NCBI RefSeq assembly: GCF_901709675.1 | Contig: NC_051104.1 | Span: forward strand, 437,001 to 501,000 | DNA: 64,000 nucleotides | Reading direction: 5' to 3' | From: Syngnathus acus | Taxonomy: Eukaryota > Chordata > Actinopteri > Syngnathiformes > Syngnathidae | In this document: positions 1 to 14,059 of the stretch, one piece after another | Layout of the letters: every line of letters begins with the position of its first letter | Position numbering within the stretch: the stretch's first letter is position 1 | Notes under the pieces: model-generated | Databases searched by the model: none | What the model was told of the DNA's origin: nothing | What the model saw: only the letters and a program-made list of their open reading frames with translations | Program-made: the position numbers and the translations under genes

Positions 1-3000
1 AATAAAACAATAAAAAAATCACAAATGTGTCATGAAAATATGAGAGCAAATATTGTAAATATACACGTGTTTACAAAAATAGAAGAAAATGTCAAATAAT
101 CCCAAGCACAAAAGTATATAAACTTATTTAAATATTATGCACAGGTGCAACAAAATATTGCTAACAGTTAAAAATACAAATATGCAAAAAAGTCAAACAC
201 AAATTTTTTTTTACAAATTAACACAAAAAGAAAAAGTACCCAAAAGATTCCTGTGCTGGTAATGATCCACTAACATTGTAAACTAATGCTAATCCATGCA
301 TCTCATTGCAGCTCTGCTTACCTTTTGGTTTTGACATGATAAACTGGGGGTGTGGCATCCATGGGTGCTGTCACTTGTTTTGCATGACAATGCCTCAGAC
401 AGTGCAGGTCCCCCAGGGACTGCTAAAATCGAACGTTTTTTCAGTTGTTTCAAAAACCTTGACCCGGATGTCCACTTAATAGTTTGGGTGGTGCTTTTTC
501 TCAGCCTTTTATTTGCTTGGCTGTATTCCTCCCCCATCACAGCTGCGAGCCGCCGACAGCCTTGGCCGAAGCGGCGGCAGCAGGAATGCAAAGTGGGACG
601 GAAGAGGAAGGGAGGGTTTTTTTAGCTAACGGAGACTCAAACAAAGGAGATCAGATTGATACAGCGTGGTAGCAACCGTTTTACCGTATGGGATGACCAC
701 ATGCGCAAAAAGCACGAGCGAGGCATCCCCCCGGTGGAGATAGTCTTACATAAAACAGCTCTCGCCACACTCTCACATGGGGGAGCATGTGAGCGACACT
801 GTGACTCTCCTTCCCACCGCTTTGTCTCGCACTGTGCCAGACAGCCACACAAACATTCCGGCCGGCCGGCCGGCCAGCGTGTCCTCCGAAACACAGCCGC
901 TTGCCCTTCCCAACAAGTCGCCCTTATTACTTGCTCTCTCTCCCCTGACCTGTGTTGGGATGGCTGGAGGTCACCGTGATGTTCAGCTGTGAGGGCGACA
1001 CCAGGATAGGGAGGGTTAGGGAGTTCAGAAAGTGCTGACTGCACAGGAAAAGGGCCACCCACGTGACGGCACGCTCGCGGCATTGTGTCCGTGCCAGACT
1101 CCAGTGTTTCCTCTAGGACGTTCCCCTCTCCCGCCTGCAGGGAAAACCACTCTGCTTGGAACATGAGCACAAGCAAGCGGAGAATGTAGTATGTCAAGAA
1201 TGTAGAAGTTGGTTAGGGATATGGAGCTTTTACAAGCCATTGTTGAGTCGATACGATTTGGATAGTCCTTGGTTTACCAACAGTCCTGACGCAGGGTATT
1301 TCAAGGTTACGAGCGGTGCGTGGAATGAGTAAACATGGTCACGCATGCCGGTCATAACCTGTAATGCCAGTTGTAAATAGTTGTGTGAAAAACACTTGTC
1401 GGCAACACTCGAGATTAGATAGTGAACACTTCTCCAAAAGATAGGCCAATTCTTGCTTAAAGACACTTATTTTCTCTCCTGGTTAAAGTTGACTGCAAAA
1501 CAAAGGGACAGGGAATGCCACGTTTACTAGCTAGCTTAAACGCTAACACACAGTGCTAACGAGACCGGCAAGTGTGAATGCGGCTGTAAGACACATTTCT
1601 GTTGGCTCACTAGTTGCTGGCCGTCTTTGGGCTCGTCATGTTATACTTCTGTAGGGACTTTGGCAGCTAGCCAGTAGCATGAGCCAACACTTTACTGTTC
1701 TTTCTCCATAAGTAGGTCTAATTGACATCAAGAGTGAATTAATCCACTGTTCTTCCAAGAGGGGTGAAAAAAGGAAGCAGCTGCGCCGCTTCCCGTTACC
1801 TATCCAGACAGACAGACAGCTATTCTGCCTGCGAGAGAAAGATCCCCGGGATTGTTTTGGGTCTGTACACACATTCTGGGCGTGCTTCCCAGTCGGCAGG
1901 ACGCCCTTGGCACAGAGGCGCATTCGGGAGCCCTCCTTCCCAACGGCCGCTCCCCGCTAACCCCGCTAGCCACGCTCCAGCGGGCCTCGCCACTAGCCCA
2001 GCGAGGTACTCCCGCCCGGGCAAATACGGCAAACTAGACGGATTATCTTTGTCGAGGGAAGAGATCGAGACAGATTATCACATAAGCGTTCCCACCATCA
2101 GCATTCTGACTCCCTCCAGGGAACCTTACAACAGTCTCTTGATTTGTGTGGATGATTAGCAGTGGAATACAGCAGCGAGGATGCTCTCCGAAAAGGAGAT
2201 GTCACTGGGGGGAAAAAATGACAGCCATCCGATGCAATCGGACTGATAATCTAATTTCTGATTGTCTGACATAAATTGCCGGAACGTGACTATGAATATT
2301 TGATGAGAATGTGGGAATTAAAGCAGCTTCAGCATGGCCAGCCTTTTCTTTCTATCTCAACAGTTCATAGTGGCTCGAGAACATTGTCAGCATTTTTTTT
2401 TCTCACCGTACCCCCCTCCTGCCTTCATTTACCACTATTGGCCTGGGAAAACACACTTGCATTGTAGCAGCCATTATAAGCGCGTGTTTGCAGTTCATAA
2501 GAAAGCTGTCGCTACCTCGGTACCTTAAGTCAAGAAGTCAGATTTCTCCTTTCAAACAAAATTCAGTGCATCACGAGCAGCTTCTGCTTCGGAATGTGAA
2601 TCGAGTTGTCGTAAAGCTGTTTAATGGCAGCTGTGAGTGCGGTGCAGTCGTTTTTGGAGGTTGCACCATTTCAAAGGAAGTGCAAGGCAACATGGAGGGT
2701 AGAGAATGAGAAAGTCACTGTCTTGGATGGAAACAAGCTTTTGACCGCGTAATAAAGTGAGAAGTGCAACGTATGAGACATAAAGTCGGTAATGGGCCAG
2801 GCATTGACACAAAGTGGAGAGAGAAATAATGTTGCTGTAAATCTTGTCCCACGTTCTCCTTGTGGAATTTTAAGTACACTGGAAAGTCACAAACGTAAAG
2901 TCACCGTGTCTCGAAGGGCGACAGCGCACCGAGCACCGCGACTTAACTGAAAAATCGTAAAGCAATTACAGTCGGCGTCTCCCCGCGGCACTTCTGTTCG

Positions 3001-3103
3001 CAACTGAAAAACTGCAACCCCGGTGTTGAGAGTGGTAAACGAACCACTTTCTGAGGTGTGAATTACTAAATTGTATATTTTGATTGCACTAAAAACATTC
3101 AAG
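1..3103. other. Intergenic sequence, no gene recognised
   Basis: AT-rich at the left edge, then mixed composition. Short ORFs on both strands overlap one another and show no domain or splice structure I recognise. A self-complementary CCGG/GGCC run lies at about 860-877. A short stretch at about 302-350 resembles one at about 24178-24225 (both read as a variant of GCAGCTCTGCTTACCTTTTG followed by a TTTGACATGATA motif), so a dispersed repeat fragment is probably present. Confidence 0.6.
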
Positions 3104-3600
3104 ATTCAAGAGTTTTTATTCGCCATGTTTGAGCGTGCCAAACAAGGAATTTGACTTCGGTAAATCACACCCTCTGTTCAACATTTAGTTGACTAACAAC
3201 ACTCAGGACACGTGAAAAATGGCAAATATTCTCAAACATCCCCTGATCTTAAACTCCCAAAATGGCAAGGAAAAACTCAAAACTCCAGCTAGGGGAAATG
3301 AGAAACCTTGAGAAGAGACCACAGATGGGAAGGTCCCTCTTCCAGGATGACCAGGCTGCAATGGATGCAGAGAGGACACATAGTACAAACAGTGTAGACA
3401 AATTCAAAAAAGGTGTGGAGAGCAGGACGTTATTGCACAGTAATGACTCTGAGACTCTAAGAGTGGTGTGAGTTCATCAGAGCAACAGCCTGGGGGAAGA
3501 AGCTGTCTCTGTGTCTCCTGGTTTTGGCGTACCGAGCTCTATAACGCCGTCCGGAGGGGAGTAGTTCAAACAGACTGCAACCTGGTGCAGTTGTAAAGAA
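3104..3600 (-). mobile_element. 5'-truncated LINE fragment (L2/CR1/Rex-like), minus strand
   Basis: Read on the minus strand, 3470-3600 encodes the C-terminal end of a non-LTR retrotransposon ORF: a [14 protein letters not shown] motif followed by KTRRHRDSFFPQAVALMNS. It is homologous in position and pattern to the end of the LINE at 16319-19405 ([13 protein letters not shown] then [15 protein letters not shown]), but is clearly another family. The left end at about 3104 reads on the minus strand as a TTGAATC-type short repeat tail, as L2-like elements have. The 5' part is missing. The boundary of the neighbouring tandem duplication (3553) falls inside this fragment. Confidence 0.65.
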
Positions 3601-4327
3601 GGAACACAGATCACCCTAGAAAATAAAGGAGAGATCATTTTAAAATCTACTGGCAAAGCAAGCCCCATTCATTCACTTGTGTATCAGTGACAGAGACTCT
3701 CCACGCTTCGCTTTTTTACCCACAAGCACATAAAAAATGAATAAAGTTAATTATTCTTTTTAAAACGCAATATAAAACAATATTTTTTATTCCTTTTTTT
3801 TCAAAAGGGACATTATGCCTGATTTCCCCCCCCCCCCCACACACACACACCTTAACAGCTTTATTATCTCAAATTCAATTTCTTACCGATAAGAAAAATA
3901 TTTTTAAAAGAAAAAAGCCCCAATGTGTTAGTGCTGCTGGAGGGGAGTAGTTCAAACAGACTGCAACCTGGTGCAGTTGTAAAGAAGGAACACAGATCAC
4001 CCTAGAAAATAAAGGAGAGATCATTTTAAAATCTACTGGCAAAGCAAGCCCCATTCATTCACTTGTGTATCAGTGACAGAGACTCTCCACGCTTCGCTTT
4101 TTTACCCACAAGCACATAAAAAATGAATAAAGTTAATTATTCTTTTTAAAACGCAATATAAAACAATATTTTTTATTCCTTTTTTTTCAAAAGGGACATT
4201 ATGCCTGATTTCCCCCCCCCCCCCACACACACACACACCTTAACAGCTTTATTATCTCAAATTCAATTTCTTACCGATAAGAAAAATATTTTTAAAAGAA
4301 AAAAGCCCCAATGTGTTAGTGCTGCTG
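3553..4327. repeat. Near-perfect tandem duplication, two units of about 386-388 bp
   Basis: The block beginning GGAGGGGAGTAGTTCAAACA at 3553 begins again at 3939 and is repeated almost base for base to about 4327. It includes the poly-C/(AC)n microsatellite and the following TTAACAGCTTTATTATC stretch. The only difference I see is one extra AC unit in copy 2. The join carries GCTGCTGG at the copy-1 end, and a related GCTGCTGGTGCTGCTGG stands at the copy-2 end, so microhomology-mediated or replication-slippage duplication is plausible. An assembly duplication is also possible. Confidence 0.9.
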
Positions 4328-7300
4328 GTGCTGCTGGCTGGTGAAAAAGTCTCATAGATTGTTAACAGTGGTGAAGAGTTATGGCTCGGTCATACGGTTG
4401 CCGCAGCAACTGTGACATTGGTGCAGACATTGTGATGCATGAAAAACTCTTAAAAGCGAAAAGTGGGAGGAGGGGGGACACTTACTCGGCTACTCGGACT
4501 CGAGGCTGTCACGGGGGTTGACCACCAAGGTCTCATGAGTTGGGGGACCAAATGACTCAATTAATTTTGCAGTTTCAAATAAAGTGAAGATAAATAAAAT
4601 GATCTCGGGATCATTGCATCACACTGCTCCACTTTTACACCACAGATAAATTTTTTTTGCTCCATTTGCCGATGTATTTAGTTTGATCCTGTTAATGAAT
4701 TGCGAACATTGTGTAACCTGTTACGTAAATGCAAATACAAGCTACTGATAGAGCGAGAGACACACTCCAGACAAGTCTTAGAGCCGTGGCCTTGCATCCC
4801 ATAATAGTCACATAGTCGAGGATGAATAGAGCCATGTTGCGTAATGGTACGAGACTTAGATTTGACACTTTCAGTAGACAAACAACAGTGCACCTATTGT
4901 GAAGCACAGTGGGACATTTTATAAAGTTATTTCATTGAGCATTGTTGAGTTGCCTTTCTTTAGCAGTTCTGTTTCCGTATGTAACCTGTGTGCAGACGTA
5001 TCAAGGTGCAAGTATGACTCAGACTCAGACCCTCTAACAATAGATGAACAGCTGATGTGATTCTGTCAGAGAACACTTGAGTCAGAAATGGAGCATTTTA
5101 TGAATGGAGACTCACTCACGAAGCTGATTAGTGAGGGAGTCGTGATTACAGGGTTAGTCATAGCAGTCGGTATGATGAGCATAACACAAAGCGCAAAACT
5201 ATGGAGGACCTAAACTACCGAACAAAAAAGCAAATAAAAGTACAAATAAATATAATAAAATGAAAAATAAATTAAAGATATATAAATTGATATTTAATTA
5301 TTTCTATATTTTGTTTATCTATAAATTTATTTTTTCACTTTTTTTTTTTAACTTTTATTTTGCAGTACATGTTTTATTGTCTTTATTTCCAAAACTTTTA
5401 TTTCAGTTTTTGGTATTCATTTTATTTTTTTTAAATTAGCAAAATAAATGTAAAAAATAAATACAAAATTAAATAAAGTTTAGTTTCTCCATACAAAACA
5501 AATCCAAAGAGCGTGTGCCAGAAACGGAACAAATTTGTGTCCCACTTTTGAGCCTTGGGCTTGAACATCTGTCCGATTCTGACGGGCATGTGGCATCATG
5601 TATTGAGCAACAGATGCCAAAAGTGAGAAGTTTAAAAAAGGAAGCTCTCAATGGAAGATGGAAGCGCTTATGTCATCCTTATGACTCGGGGCGAGTCTAT
5701 TAATAGCGTGTTCGCAGGGGCGCTTGCATATCAGCGCCAGCCTCAGTGGCCTTTTTAGCCTCCGCAAACAGCGTAGCCTTAACGATGAAATAGATTTAAA
5801 CTTTTTCGGGATAACTATTTTTGAGACTAGCCACTGGCTATTGTCAAAATAAAAGCAGTTCCAAAAGAATATTGAAATATTACCCATAGTGCCCGTATGT
5901 CTTAGATTCTTAAAAAAAACAAGTAAAAGTGGACCTTATGCCACATAGCCGTTAGCAAACATGTCACTTTGGCCTGCTTGTTTATGCTCTGCAACACGAT
6001 AGCTCTTTTGGGATCCGCTCCGCCGTGGGATGTCTCGGGAACAGAAGGCGGCACGTCGCTCTCACCTTCTCGTTATTATTCTGCCAACTGCCCTGCCGGT
6101 TACCATGACACCATAGGGGAGACTTCGGGAAGCCACCCCTCTGCGCATTAGGGACAAAACACCTTAGGGACAAAAAAAAAAAAATTAACCACCTAGCGTC
6201 CTGCATGGATTCGGTTTCCATGGAAGCCGCATGCTTTCATCTCTACCAATCTAAAAGAATTTTTAGAAAGGTATCATAAAAGTATTTTTCAGACTATAAG
6301 GTATTCCGGATTATAAAATGGAGTTTCAAAAACAGAGCAAAACTCAGGTAGACCTGAGCCAAGCCCACTTGTACTGTTATTGTCTCTGGCGCTAACCGCA
6401 TCAATCCTCATCTGAACTCTCAGCAGTGACTCACATGTGCCTCCCCACAATGCCCAAACTCGGACCGATTCATGACTTGCCGATTGGCGGCCGGCGACTC
6501 GGTGAGTCAGCCTTGCGGCGCGGTGTGGCGCATGCCTCCTCCTCCTCCTCCGTTTTGTGCTTTTGTCATCACTTCTGCATGTGCCCGAACGTGCTGTTCT
6601 TCAGGGAGAGTTGTTAGATGAAACCTTTTTGTGCATATAAGGTACAAACAAGGCATTGTGAACAATGACGGAACGTTTTTTGTAAGCTACGTCATTCCTC
6701 TCATACCTGGCTGTTCACTTGTCAACCACTGATTTGAGTTCCTCAACTTTTTTTTTTTTTTGACAGATAGTCGACCACCGTAAGCAGTAAACAAGTATAG
6801 ATGGGCAAACATACAAAAGCAGCAGGGGCCAGTCAATTATTGTCCGTTTGTTTCTGTATCTTGGTGCCTGTGTAAATACACACAAAGTTTTTTTTTCTGC
6901 TGGGTGTTGCGTTTGACTCATTTGTTCCTCCGACCGACTTTGATGCGTTTATGAGGATTGCACGGCAACTACTAAAACAGCGTAACCTTTTCACGGGACT
7001 TAGAGTGCTCTTGTTTTATCAGGCGTGTGAATGATTCATAAATGATTTTCCTACAATAAAGTCGTGATGACGTGATGGTTGGGCTTGCTTGGAGTTGAGT
7101 AAAATCCTGGCGAAAATGAGTCTTCATAATCGGAGTTGCCAGGATTTGTGTGTCATTGTGCTAAAAACAACTCACAAGCACGTGGCCCAGGTTTTCATAA
7201 TCACCGTCGCTATAACACCGTGGGAGGCTGCGGCTTTCGATTGCGTAAGATTCCCCGCGGCTGCAAATCAGCTACTCTAAAATATTAGCAAGCCCTTACC

Positions 7301-10300
7301 CCTTGAAATATACCCTTATGAAGAGCGAGGATGCCATTTTTTATTTTATGAAGAGCATCCTCTTTGCCTGCATAAAATAGGTTTATAGTCTCTCCTCGAC
7401 GGGCTTGTCAAATATACTTCATGTGTATTATTCATAACTGCCGGTGAAATCTATTCCCGACTCTATGAATGTTATTTTGCATGTTTTATTGACCAATGGT
7501 GTGGTTGGTGCCACCTGCAATGGAGTCATCACCGAATGACGCCCTCTCAATTAGCTGATATGGAAAACCGGGTCAGAGGTCAGACATCAGGCTCCTGGTG
7601 AGGCAAAAGTTCACCTACTTAACCCGGGATCCGTTTAATAAACCATGTGGGGGGAGGAGAAAATTATTTTGTCATTTTTTGAAAACCTTTGGAAAGGGGT
7701 CGGGGCATGGGCCAAAGAAGACATTTTTATACGGATAGCAGCATCTTGTCTGGTTTTGCGGCTTGTCACAGAGCCCAGACGGCGTCGGCAGCCTCCCTTG
7801 CGGCGTCTGGAGGGGGGAAAGCTCTCCTTATGCTTTGCGGAATGTGTGAATATAGAATGTCCGCCTCTCCATGGGCGCCCACGTGTTGCAAAAAAGTACT
7901 CACGAATGAGAAAAACAACCAAACACTTAAGTCCCAATTGCCACCTAGGAAAATATTATCTTTTAATTTGATTTATTTACCTGTTATGACCGATATGCGT
8001 CTGGACAATGACCCGAATATCTAAAAGTGTAACGGGAGGATTTAGCGCCAAGCTACCGCCGACCTGGACAACCATTTATCTGAGATGGGCTCAAAAAAAA
8101 ATGTCAGCACGCTTGTGACCTACAAAGCGATTGAGGGATGCGTTTCCTGTGACAACACAGATGGACCGTGTGGGAGGAGGAGGGCAAAATGGAGATCTGC
8201 AGGTTTTCTCGGAACCGCCTGAGGCTGCTGTTTTTTTTTTTCCCTTTTAATCTATCAGAGGTCAAGATTCGCCGTGAGCGTGCACGGACATTCTTTTTGC
8301 GTTTCCCCCCCACTGCGGATATGATATATCAAAAGTGTGCGGCAATCACAGACAAGGAGAGTAATCAGCCAGGCGACGGGAGGACATATGGCCGGATGAT
8401 TAGACTCGCGGAGCCAATTGAGATGCTGGATGACATCCACATCCGTCTCTCTCTTGTGTTTAGAATTCAGGGTCTTGCCAAGGAGGAGTACGCATCGGCT
8501 TACGTGCGGCGTTTTGTGGTTTTGTAACATGCTTTGGGCTAGATGTAAGTGGCCCAGGCAGTGTGGGTCAGCACACCTAATCCGCTGTGTGATCCGGAGC
8601 CATTTGATTGACTTAGCAACGAGGAGACTCGGTGCGAGTGCTGACCTGGCATACTTTCGTTTAAATGAGCGTTGATACTTGGAAGACGCGACGTCCAACG
8701 AGACAACTTTTCAGACTCGTGTTTTGATCGTAACAATCGAGTCCCGCCTTCTAGTCACCTCATTTCTTCCCTTTTGATGGAATGTGAGCGTTGGAGTCCT
8801 GAATGACCCTCCCTCTCTGGGGGGGGGCTTCGCATTCCCTCAAGAGAACATGCCATCACTCCTTATTACACACTCCGTGAGGGGAAATAAGTAGGCCGCG
8901 CCGGCATTATGTGTGTTTTCCCGTGCCAGCGATTGCCTTTGGAGCAAAGACGACATGGGCTGTACGTCCGCCGGGGATGTCAGAGGTGGTAAATAGACAA
9001 TGGCATGTCTTAATATGCATCTCACTTACACTCTCCGTGGGAAAGTACAGTGAACCGCCAATTTTTTTTTTTTTAACGGAGACAGGTTTATGAAATATAG
9101 TTTTATCCATATCCGTGCTTGCTAACCAAGCAAATATTCCACATCTGAGCTGTCCGTATTATTATTTAGCTCATGCTAACCAGCTTGCTGTTTTTACATG
9201 TGTTCATCCTGGGAATGCCTTCAAAGCGCTCCGAGGCAGCTGATAGTCAACAGATGCGCCGTTGACCTCCCATTATGCGTATGGGCTTTTTAGGAGAAGA
9301 TCTCTCCATTACTGCTTATTATTCCGTACGCGCTAGCTCCGTTGGCACACATCCCGCCGCTCCTTGCATCTGTCTCATTAGTAGACAACGCCTATAGCCA
9401 AGGAGCCCAATGTGAATATGATCCAGTTTTTAACTAAATATTATATTTTGTCAAATATTGCTAGGGAGTCTTTTGTCTGCTAATCTCTGCTAATCTTTGC
9501 GGAAATCCTTCAGTATCGACTTGGATTAAGTATTCAGATGAAGATCCAGCTGGCTGTTATTAAATGTTAAAAGAGCCTAAAGCCTAATTAGGCCAAGTAA
9601 CCCACTCCTAGGATGGTCCTTGGCGACATTCCTGACCACCAGAGAAAAGACTCCATATAACGTCTTGTGAATTCCAAAGGTGCAGAGCCCCACCCCCCCT
9701 CCCCTACCCATCCTATCCGCTTCAGGAAAATGCTGGTATGTGCCGAAGAGTGCTTATTTTTCTCATCCATTACCAGATTAATTAAAGTGTGGCTCTTGCC
9801 AATGCCCAGAGGGATCCTCAATACTTAAAATGAGTTTAATCACCATGCACTCGCTAATCTCGGGCTCATTTAAGGAATTGCCTGGACCATACAGATGACT
9901 GGACTTTTGCAATTTTCTACCAGAAACGCGTTATCTGGACGAGTTCTGCTCTGGCGCTCCATCAAGTGGAGCTATTTGCTGACGGGGCTTTTTCAACAAA
10001 TTTTACCCGGGGGGGGGTGACGTCAGTGCCTCCCCAGTCATGAACCTCACCGCACGTCACTGCTCCAGGAAAACACAGAGTCAGCCTATTGTGCTTTTTT
10101 CGCACTCGGTGTAGCGGCGTGGTGGCTAACCTAATACGCTAGGCCCGCTGAAGAGTCATAGATTTAATCAACACGGGGAAATGTCGTGTTTATTTTGTGG
10201 TTTAAGTCAGGGATTCTCAAACTTTTTGAGAACAGGGGACATTTTTGGTATGTAATATTCAGCAAGATTCACGCTAGCTAGTGATATTTGTTCACCATGT

Positions 10301-12300
10301 TGTCATTTAATTATTCCCATGCCCACAATATTATTTATATCTCTAGGCTATGTTATAATTCCAGGGTAGGTAGAGTAAATAAATAATGGATTGAGGAATC
10401 TCTCCAGTTAAAAGTTTGTGCAAATAATAATATATTTTGATTTTCTATTCCCAGTTTGGGGCCTTGATACTGGGTGGCCCGGGGAGTTGGGTGGTGGGGT
10501 CTTCAACAACCCCGTCCTGATTTAAGCAATGTGCTGGCTGTCTCTTGCCTGTTCAACAATTTCTCACCAGTTTCTTCCCCCGTGTCTTTGTCGGGGATAG
10601 ATTTGTTTAAATTGGAAAATTGGTTGATTCATCAGAAAAGGACAAAAGCCCTATTGACGCCATCCATCTCTGACAGTAGCAAAGCCGCAGGAATAAATCA
10701 TTCATCCCGCTGTCAGTTAATGTAACATGCATGCACAGGACTATTAATGGATCCCCGTTGTTGTAAGAGGTGGGTGGGGTGGGTGCTGGGAATCGACTCG
10801 TCCTAGAAGCCTTCAAAATGGGCCGGGCGGGTTAACGTCGCTCGCGAGTGTTTGCGGACGCCATTGGCTTTGCCTTTGCTTTCTGCGTGGCTGACCGTGT
10901 TCAAGCCCCGCGGGGCATTGCAAGAGAGAGCGGGGTCACATTCTGCAGGCCGACCGGGTCTGATGTGCTGCGATCACCCCCACCAAGGCTCAGGTAGAAG
11001 AACCTTCCCTTCCCCGTAGCACCATCTGCTTCTCCACCACGCAGCAACCCAGGATGGGGGCAGATGGTGGTGGGTTGTAATGTGCACCCCCTCAAATGTA
11101 TCTCACGAAACAAGATTTTTTTTTACGCCCAAATCCGCCATGTACGTTAATGCTGTCGGACATTAGATCCCGATTAACACAACGCGGGGGAATGTAATGG
11201 CCTATTCAGACTCCCGCTGACGTTTGGGATGGAACGACGGCACAGCCTGACACAATCTAATCCCGCTTTTAACAAAATGCAAGCAGCGGAGGAGGTGCAG
11301 ATGATTGTTCATTAGCGCACTCAGTGGGGGTGTCTACCAAAGAGCCAACATTTGGATTTCCTGTAAAAGCGTTCGCTTGCGAGTGCTCGTTTCGAGAGCG
11401 TCCATTTTGTTTGTAAACAAAGGAATCATTTATTTTGTAGTGCAAAGCGCACACCAGTCGAGCCTAAAGTCATTGATGTTAATCCATGTGTGTGTGTGCG
11501 TGCTCGCATTCCCCACGTGGCGCTATATATAGGGCCATAATGATAGCCAGCTCGGGGAGATGAGAGCAGCGAATTAATAAGCTCGGCAGAAGATCTCCGC
11601 AACCCGGTCTCTAGACAATGCCTGGGCTCTCTGCGGGGAAAACGGAGGAGAGATGAGATATTAAGAGCCTTCTTTTTCATCATTCTTGACCCCCCCCACT
11701 CACCCCGGTTGAAAGCTGGAAATGAATTGAATTCAGGCAGGAGGCACAAATGGTTCCATTTGAGCCAGAATTTTATTTCTGGCCCCCAAATTGTGAAGCG
11801 AAGGTATAATTTATTGATGAGCTCGGTGACCGTTCTTAACTTTGCAGGTCACATGGTGATGAATACAGCGTGAGGGTTAAAATGTTCGCCATCAGTGCCC
11901 ATTTTAGGTTAGATAAATATTTTAATTTAAAACCATATAATATAATGGCTAATGGATTTTTTTTTATATGAAGTGTATATTCGCAACAGGTTTGTGTGCT
12001 GCATCCTCTTTTTTTTTTTCCCCTATAAGCTGCTTTTAATGAGAGGACAGAGAATTCATCAGAACGGACCCTTTTTAATGAAACTCATTTTATGCATTGT
12101 GTGCATGTATATGAAGTCTTAATTCCTGTCTTTAAGTCATATATCACAGCAACAATGAGAAAAAAAAGCCAGCGTGATCCCGCACGTGGCGCTGAGCCCG
12201 GCAATTTAGTCGGCGCTTCCTCTTTAGGAGTTTGCAACGTCATCAGTCATGAGAGAACTGCGGAGGGAGGGATGCGGTGTGAATGCACTTTTAAGCTGGC
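4328..12300. other. Intergenic sequence, no gene recognised
   Basis: About 8 kb without any coding signal I can support. It contains an A/T-rich stretch at 5220-5480, a degenerate fragment of the CCGTA-type terminal repeat at about 6280-6325, an 8-bp inverted repeat GAGGATGC/GCATCCTC at about 7328-7372, and short pieces of hAT-type MITEs at about 10018-10066 and 10208-10245. Several stretches, for example 8840-9020 and 11150-11300, are balanced in composition and rich in homeodomain-like TAAT/ATTA cores, which might indicate conserved regulatory DNA. That is not provable here. Confidence 0.5.
10018..10066 (-). repeat. Terminal fragment of a hAT-like MITE
   Basis: Read on the minus strand it begins AGCAGTGACGTGCGGTGAGG and continues with TTCATGACTGGGGAGGCAC. 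The same sequence opens the repeat at 19796. Only this terminus is present, so it is a truncated copy. Confidence 0.5.
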
Positions 12301-12305
12301 GAGGA

Positions 12306-12395
12306 AAAAGCCATCCGTTTTCCAAAGCGCTTGTCCTCATTAGGGTCACGGATAACCCGAGCTAGATGCGAGATGCAGGGTACATCCTGGACTAG
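12306..12395 (+). repeat. Dispersed fish repeat fragment
   Basis: The run CCATCCGTTTTCCAAAGCGC followed by CTTGTCCTCATTAGGGTCAC and a GGGTACATCCTGGACTAG end has the look of a very common teleost interspersed repeat. The family assignment rests on memory of its typical sequence and is tentative. Confidence 0.4.
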
Positions 12396-12661
12396 TAATT
12401 TTTCAACTAATGACATGTGTTATGCTTACATTTGTGTCATTGCCTTTCACTACCATTGACGGATATAGACGTCAAAAATCAATTTTCCCTGAGCCAGCAG
12501 TGAATGAGTTAATTGGGTGTGATTTAAAGACTAGAACCCCTCCCTACGTTTGCGATGGCGCTGATGTGGAGCCACATGAGCCAATGTCCAACTAAGCTCG
12601 GGTTGATCTGAGGAGAAGATGCCTGCGTTGCTCGGAGTGAGCGATTGTCTGCGTTTCCCTC

Positions 12662-12663
<2 letters not shown>

Positions 12664-12697
<34 letters not shown>
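12664..12697. repeat. (TG)n microsatellite
   Basis: About 16 uninterrupted TG units, followed by an imperfect TGTGCGCGTGTG tail. Confidence 0.9.
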
Positions 12698-12859
12698 GTG
12701 TGCGCGTGTGTGTACGCAGAGCTGTATTCTGTCAATTTAGTGGTGAATGTGTTGCCAACTTGTCTTGTACTTCACGTGCTGCCCCCCCCCCCCCTTCCCA
12801 CCGTTTATGTGCATATTAATAGCCTGTTGACTCCATGTGATCATCTTTTTTTTAATGTA

Positions 12860-14059
12860 CCGTAATTTTCGGACTAAAAGTCGCTTGGAATATAAGTCGC
12901 ATTAGCCATAAAATGCACAATAACATGAAAAAAAACATATACAAGTCGCTCCGGAGTATAAGTCGCATTTTGGGGGTAAATATATTCGACAAAATCCAAC
13001 ACCAAGAACAGACATGAACAAGCAACAACAGGCTAAACGATAGGTATGCTAACGTGACATAAACACAAATGAAGAGCTGAGAACGGGCCTGACGTAACAT
13101 TCAGAGTTATTAAAAAAAACTATTACATAAATAACACGTTTATAAAACCATCGGTGTCACTCCAATTCATTAAATCCATCGATCGTCCTTTGTCAACAAT
13201 GGGTGCGCGCCGCTGACGGCGCTTGCACTTCAAAATATTCCACAGGCCCATATAACGATATATAAATTAGATATCAAATAACTATTATAGAAGCAATAAT
13301 ATCAAACCATCTGTGCACTCTAAATCATTAAATCCATCGATCAAATTCCTCGTCCTTTGTCAACAACGCCGCGCGTGCGCCCTGACATCAGCCTCGTCGT
13401 TATTCCACAGATCTAGTATATAACTATATTGTAGCGTTAACAAAGTACAAGGAAAGACGTGGGTTTGGTAAACGGTTCTTTATTTAACAAAACAAACTTC
13501 CAGGCGTGTGGCGGCGTGGACTTCCAGCCACGGAGGTGGAAGAGAGATCATAGAATAGGACCGGGCGTGCGTAAAAGCCATGACCGAGCCCCATCCACCG
13601 TCCCCGGACAGCCACCCGGCCGAGCGCCGGCCCCCGACTTCTATCCACGGAGATGAAAGAGAGCTCCGTAGAGTAGGATCGGGCGTGCGTAAAAGCCATA
13701 ATAGTTTTTCAAACCTTCTGTGTCACTCCAAATCCTTAAATCCTTCAAACTCTTCGTCCTCCGTGTCACTTAGAAACAAAGCCGCTAATGATGCCGGTAG
13801 TACGTGGGGCCCTTCGTCATCTTTGTCATCCTGTGATCAATCTTTGTCCTTTTTGTAAACAACCGCCGCGCCGCGCCGCGCCGCGCTGCTGACGTCACTT
13901 GAAATTCAAATTACAGTAATCCCTTGCTACATCGCGGTTCGTTTATCGCGGTTTCACTTTTTTTTTTTTCTTTTTGAAAATTTTTGAAGAAATTCACATA
14001 TAAGTCGCCCCCCACCCAAACTATGAAAAGAAACGCGACTTATAGTCCGAAAATTACGA
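12860..14059 (+). mobile_element. Non-autonomous TA-flanked DNA transposon, copy 1 (pogo/Tigger-like by relation)
   Basis: The element opens CCGTAATTTTCGGACTAAAA and closes with the inverted complement GACTTATAGTCCGAAAATTA, flanked by TA on both sides (12858-12859 and 14060-14061). This is a Tc1/mariner/pogo-type insertion. The interior carries a 118-bp tandem repeat (the GCGTGCGTAAAAGCCAT motif recurs at about 13565 and 13683) and CpG-rich patches. No transposase frame is visible. Its sister at 21538-22881 lies in the opposite orientation. The related element at 30282-31521 carries a transposase relic, which supports pogo-like membership by inference. Confidence 0.85.
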
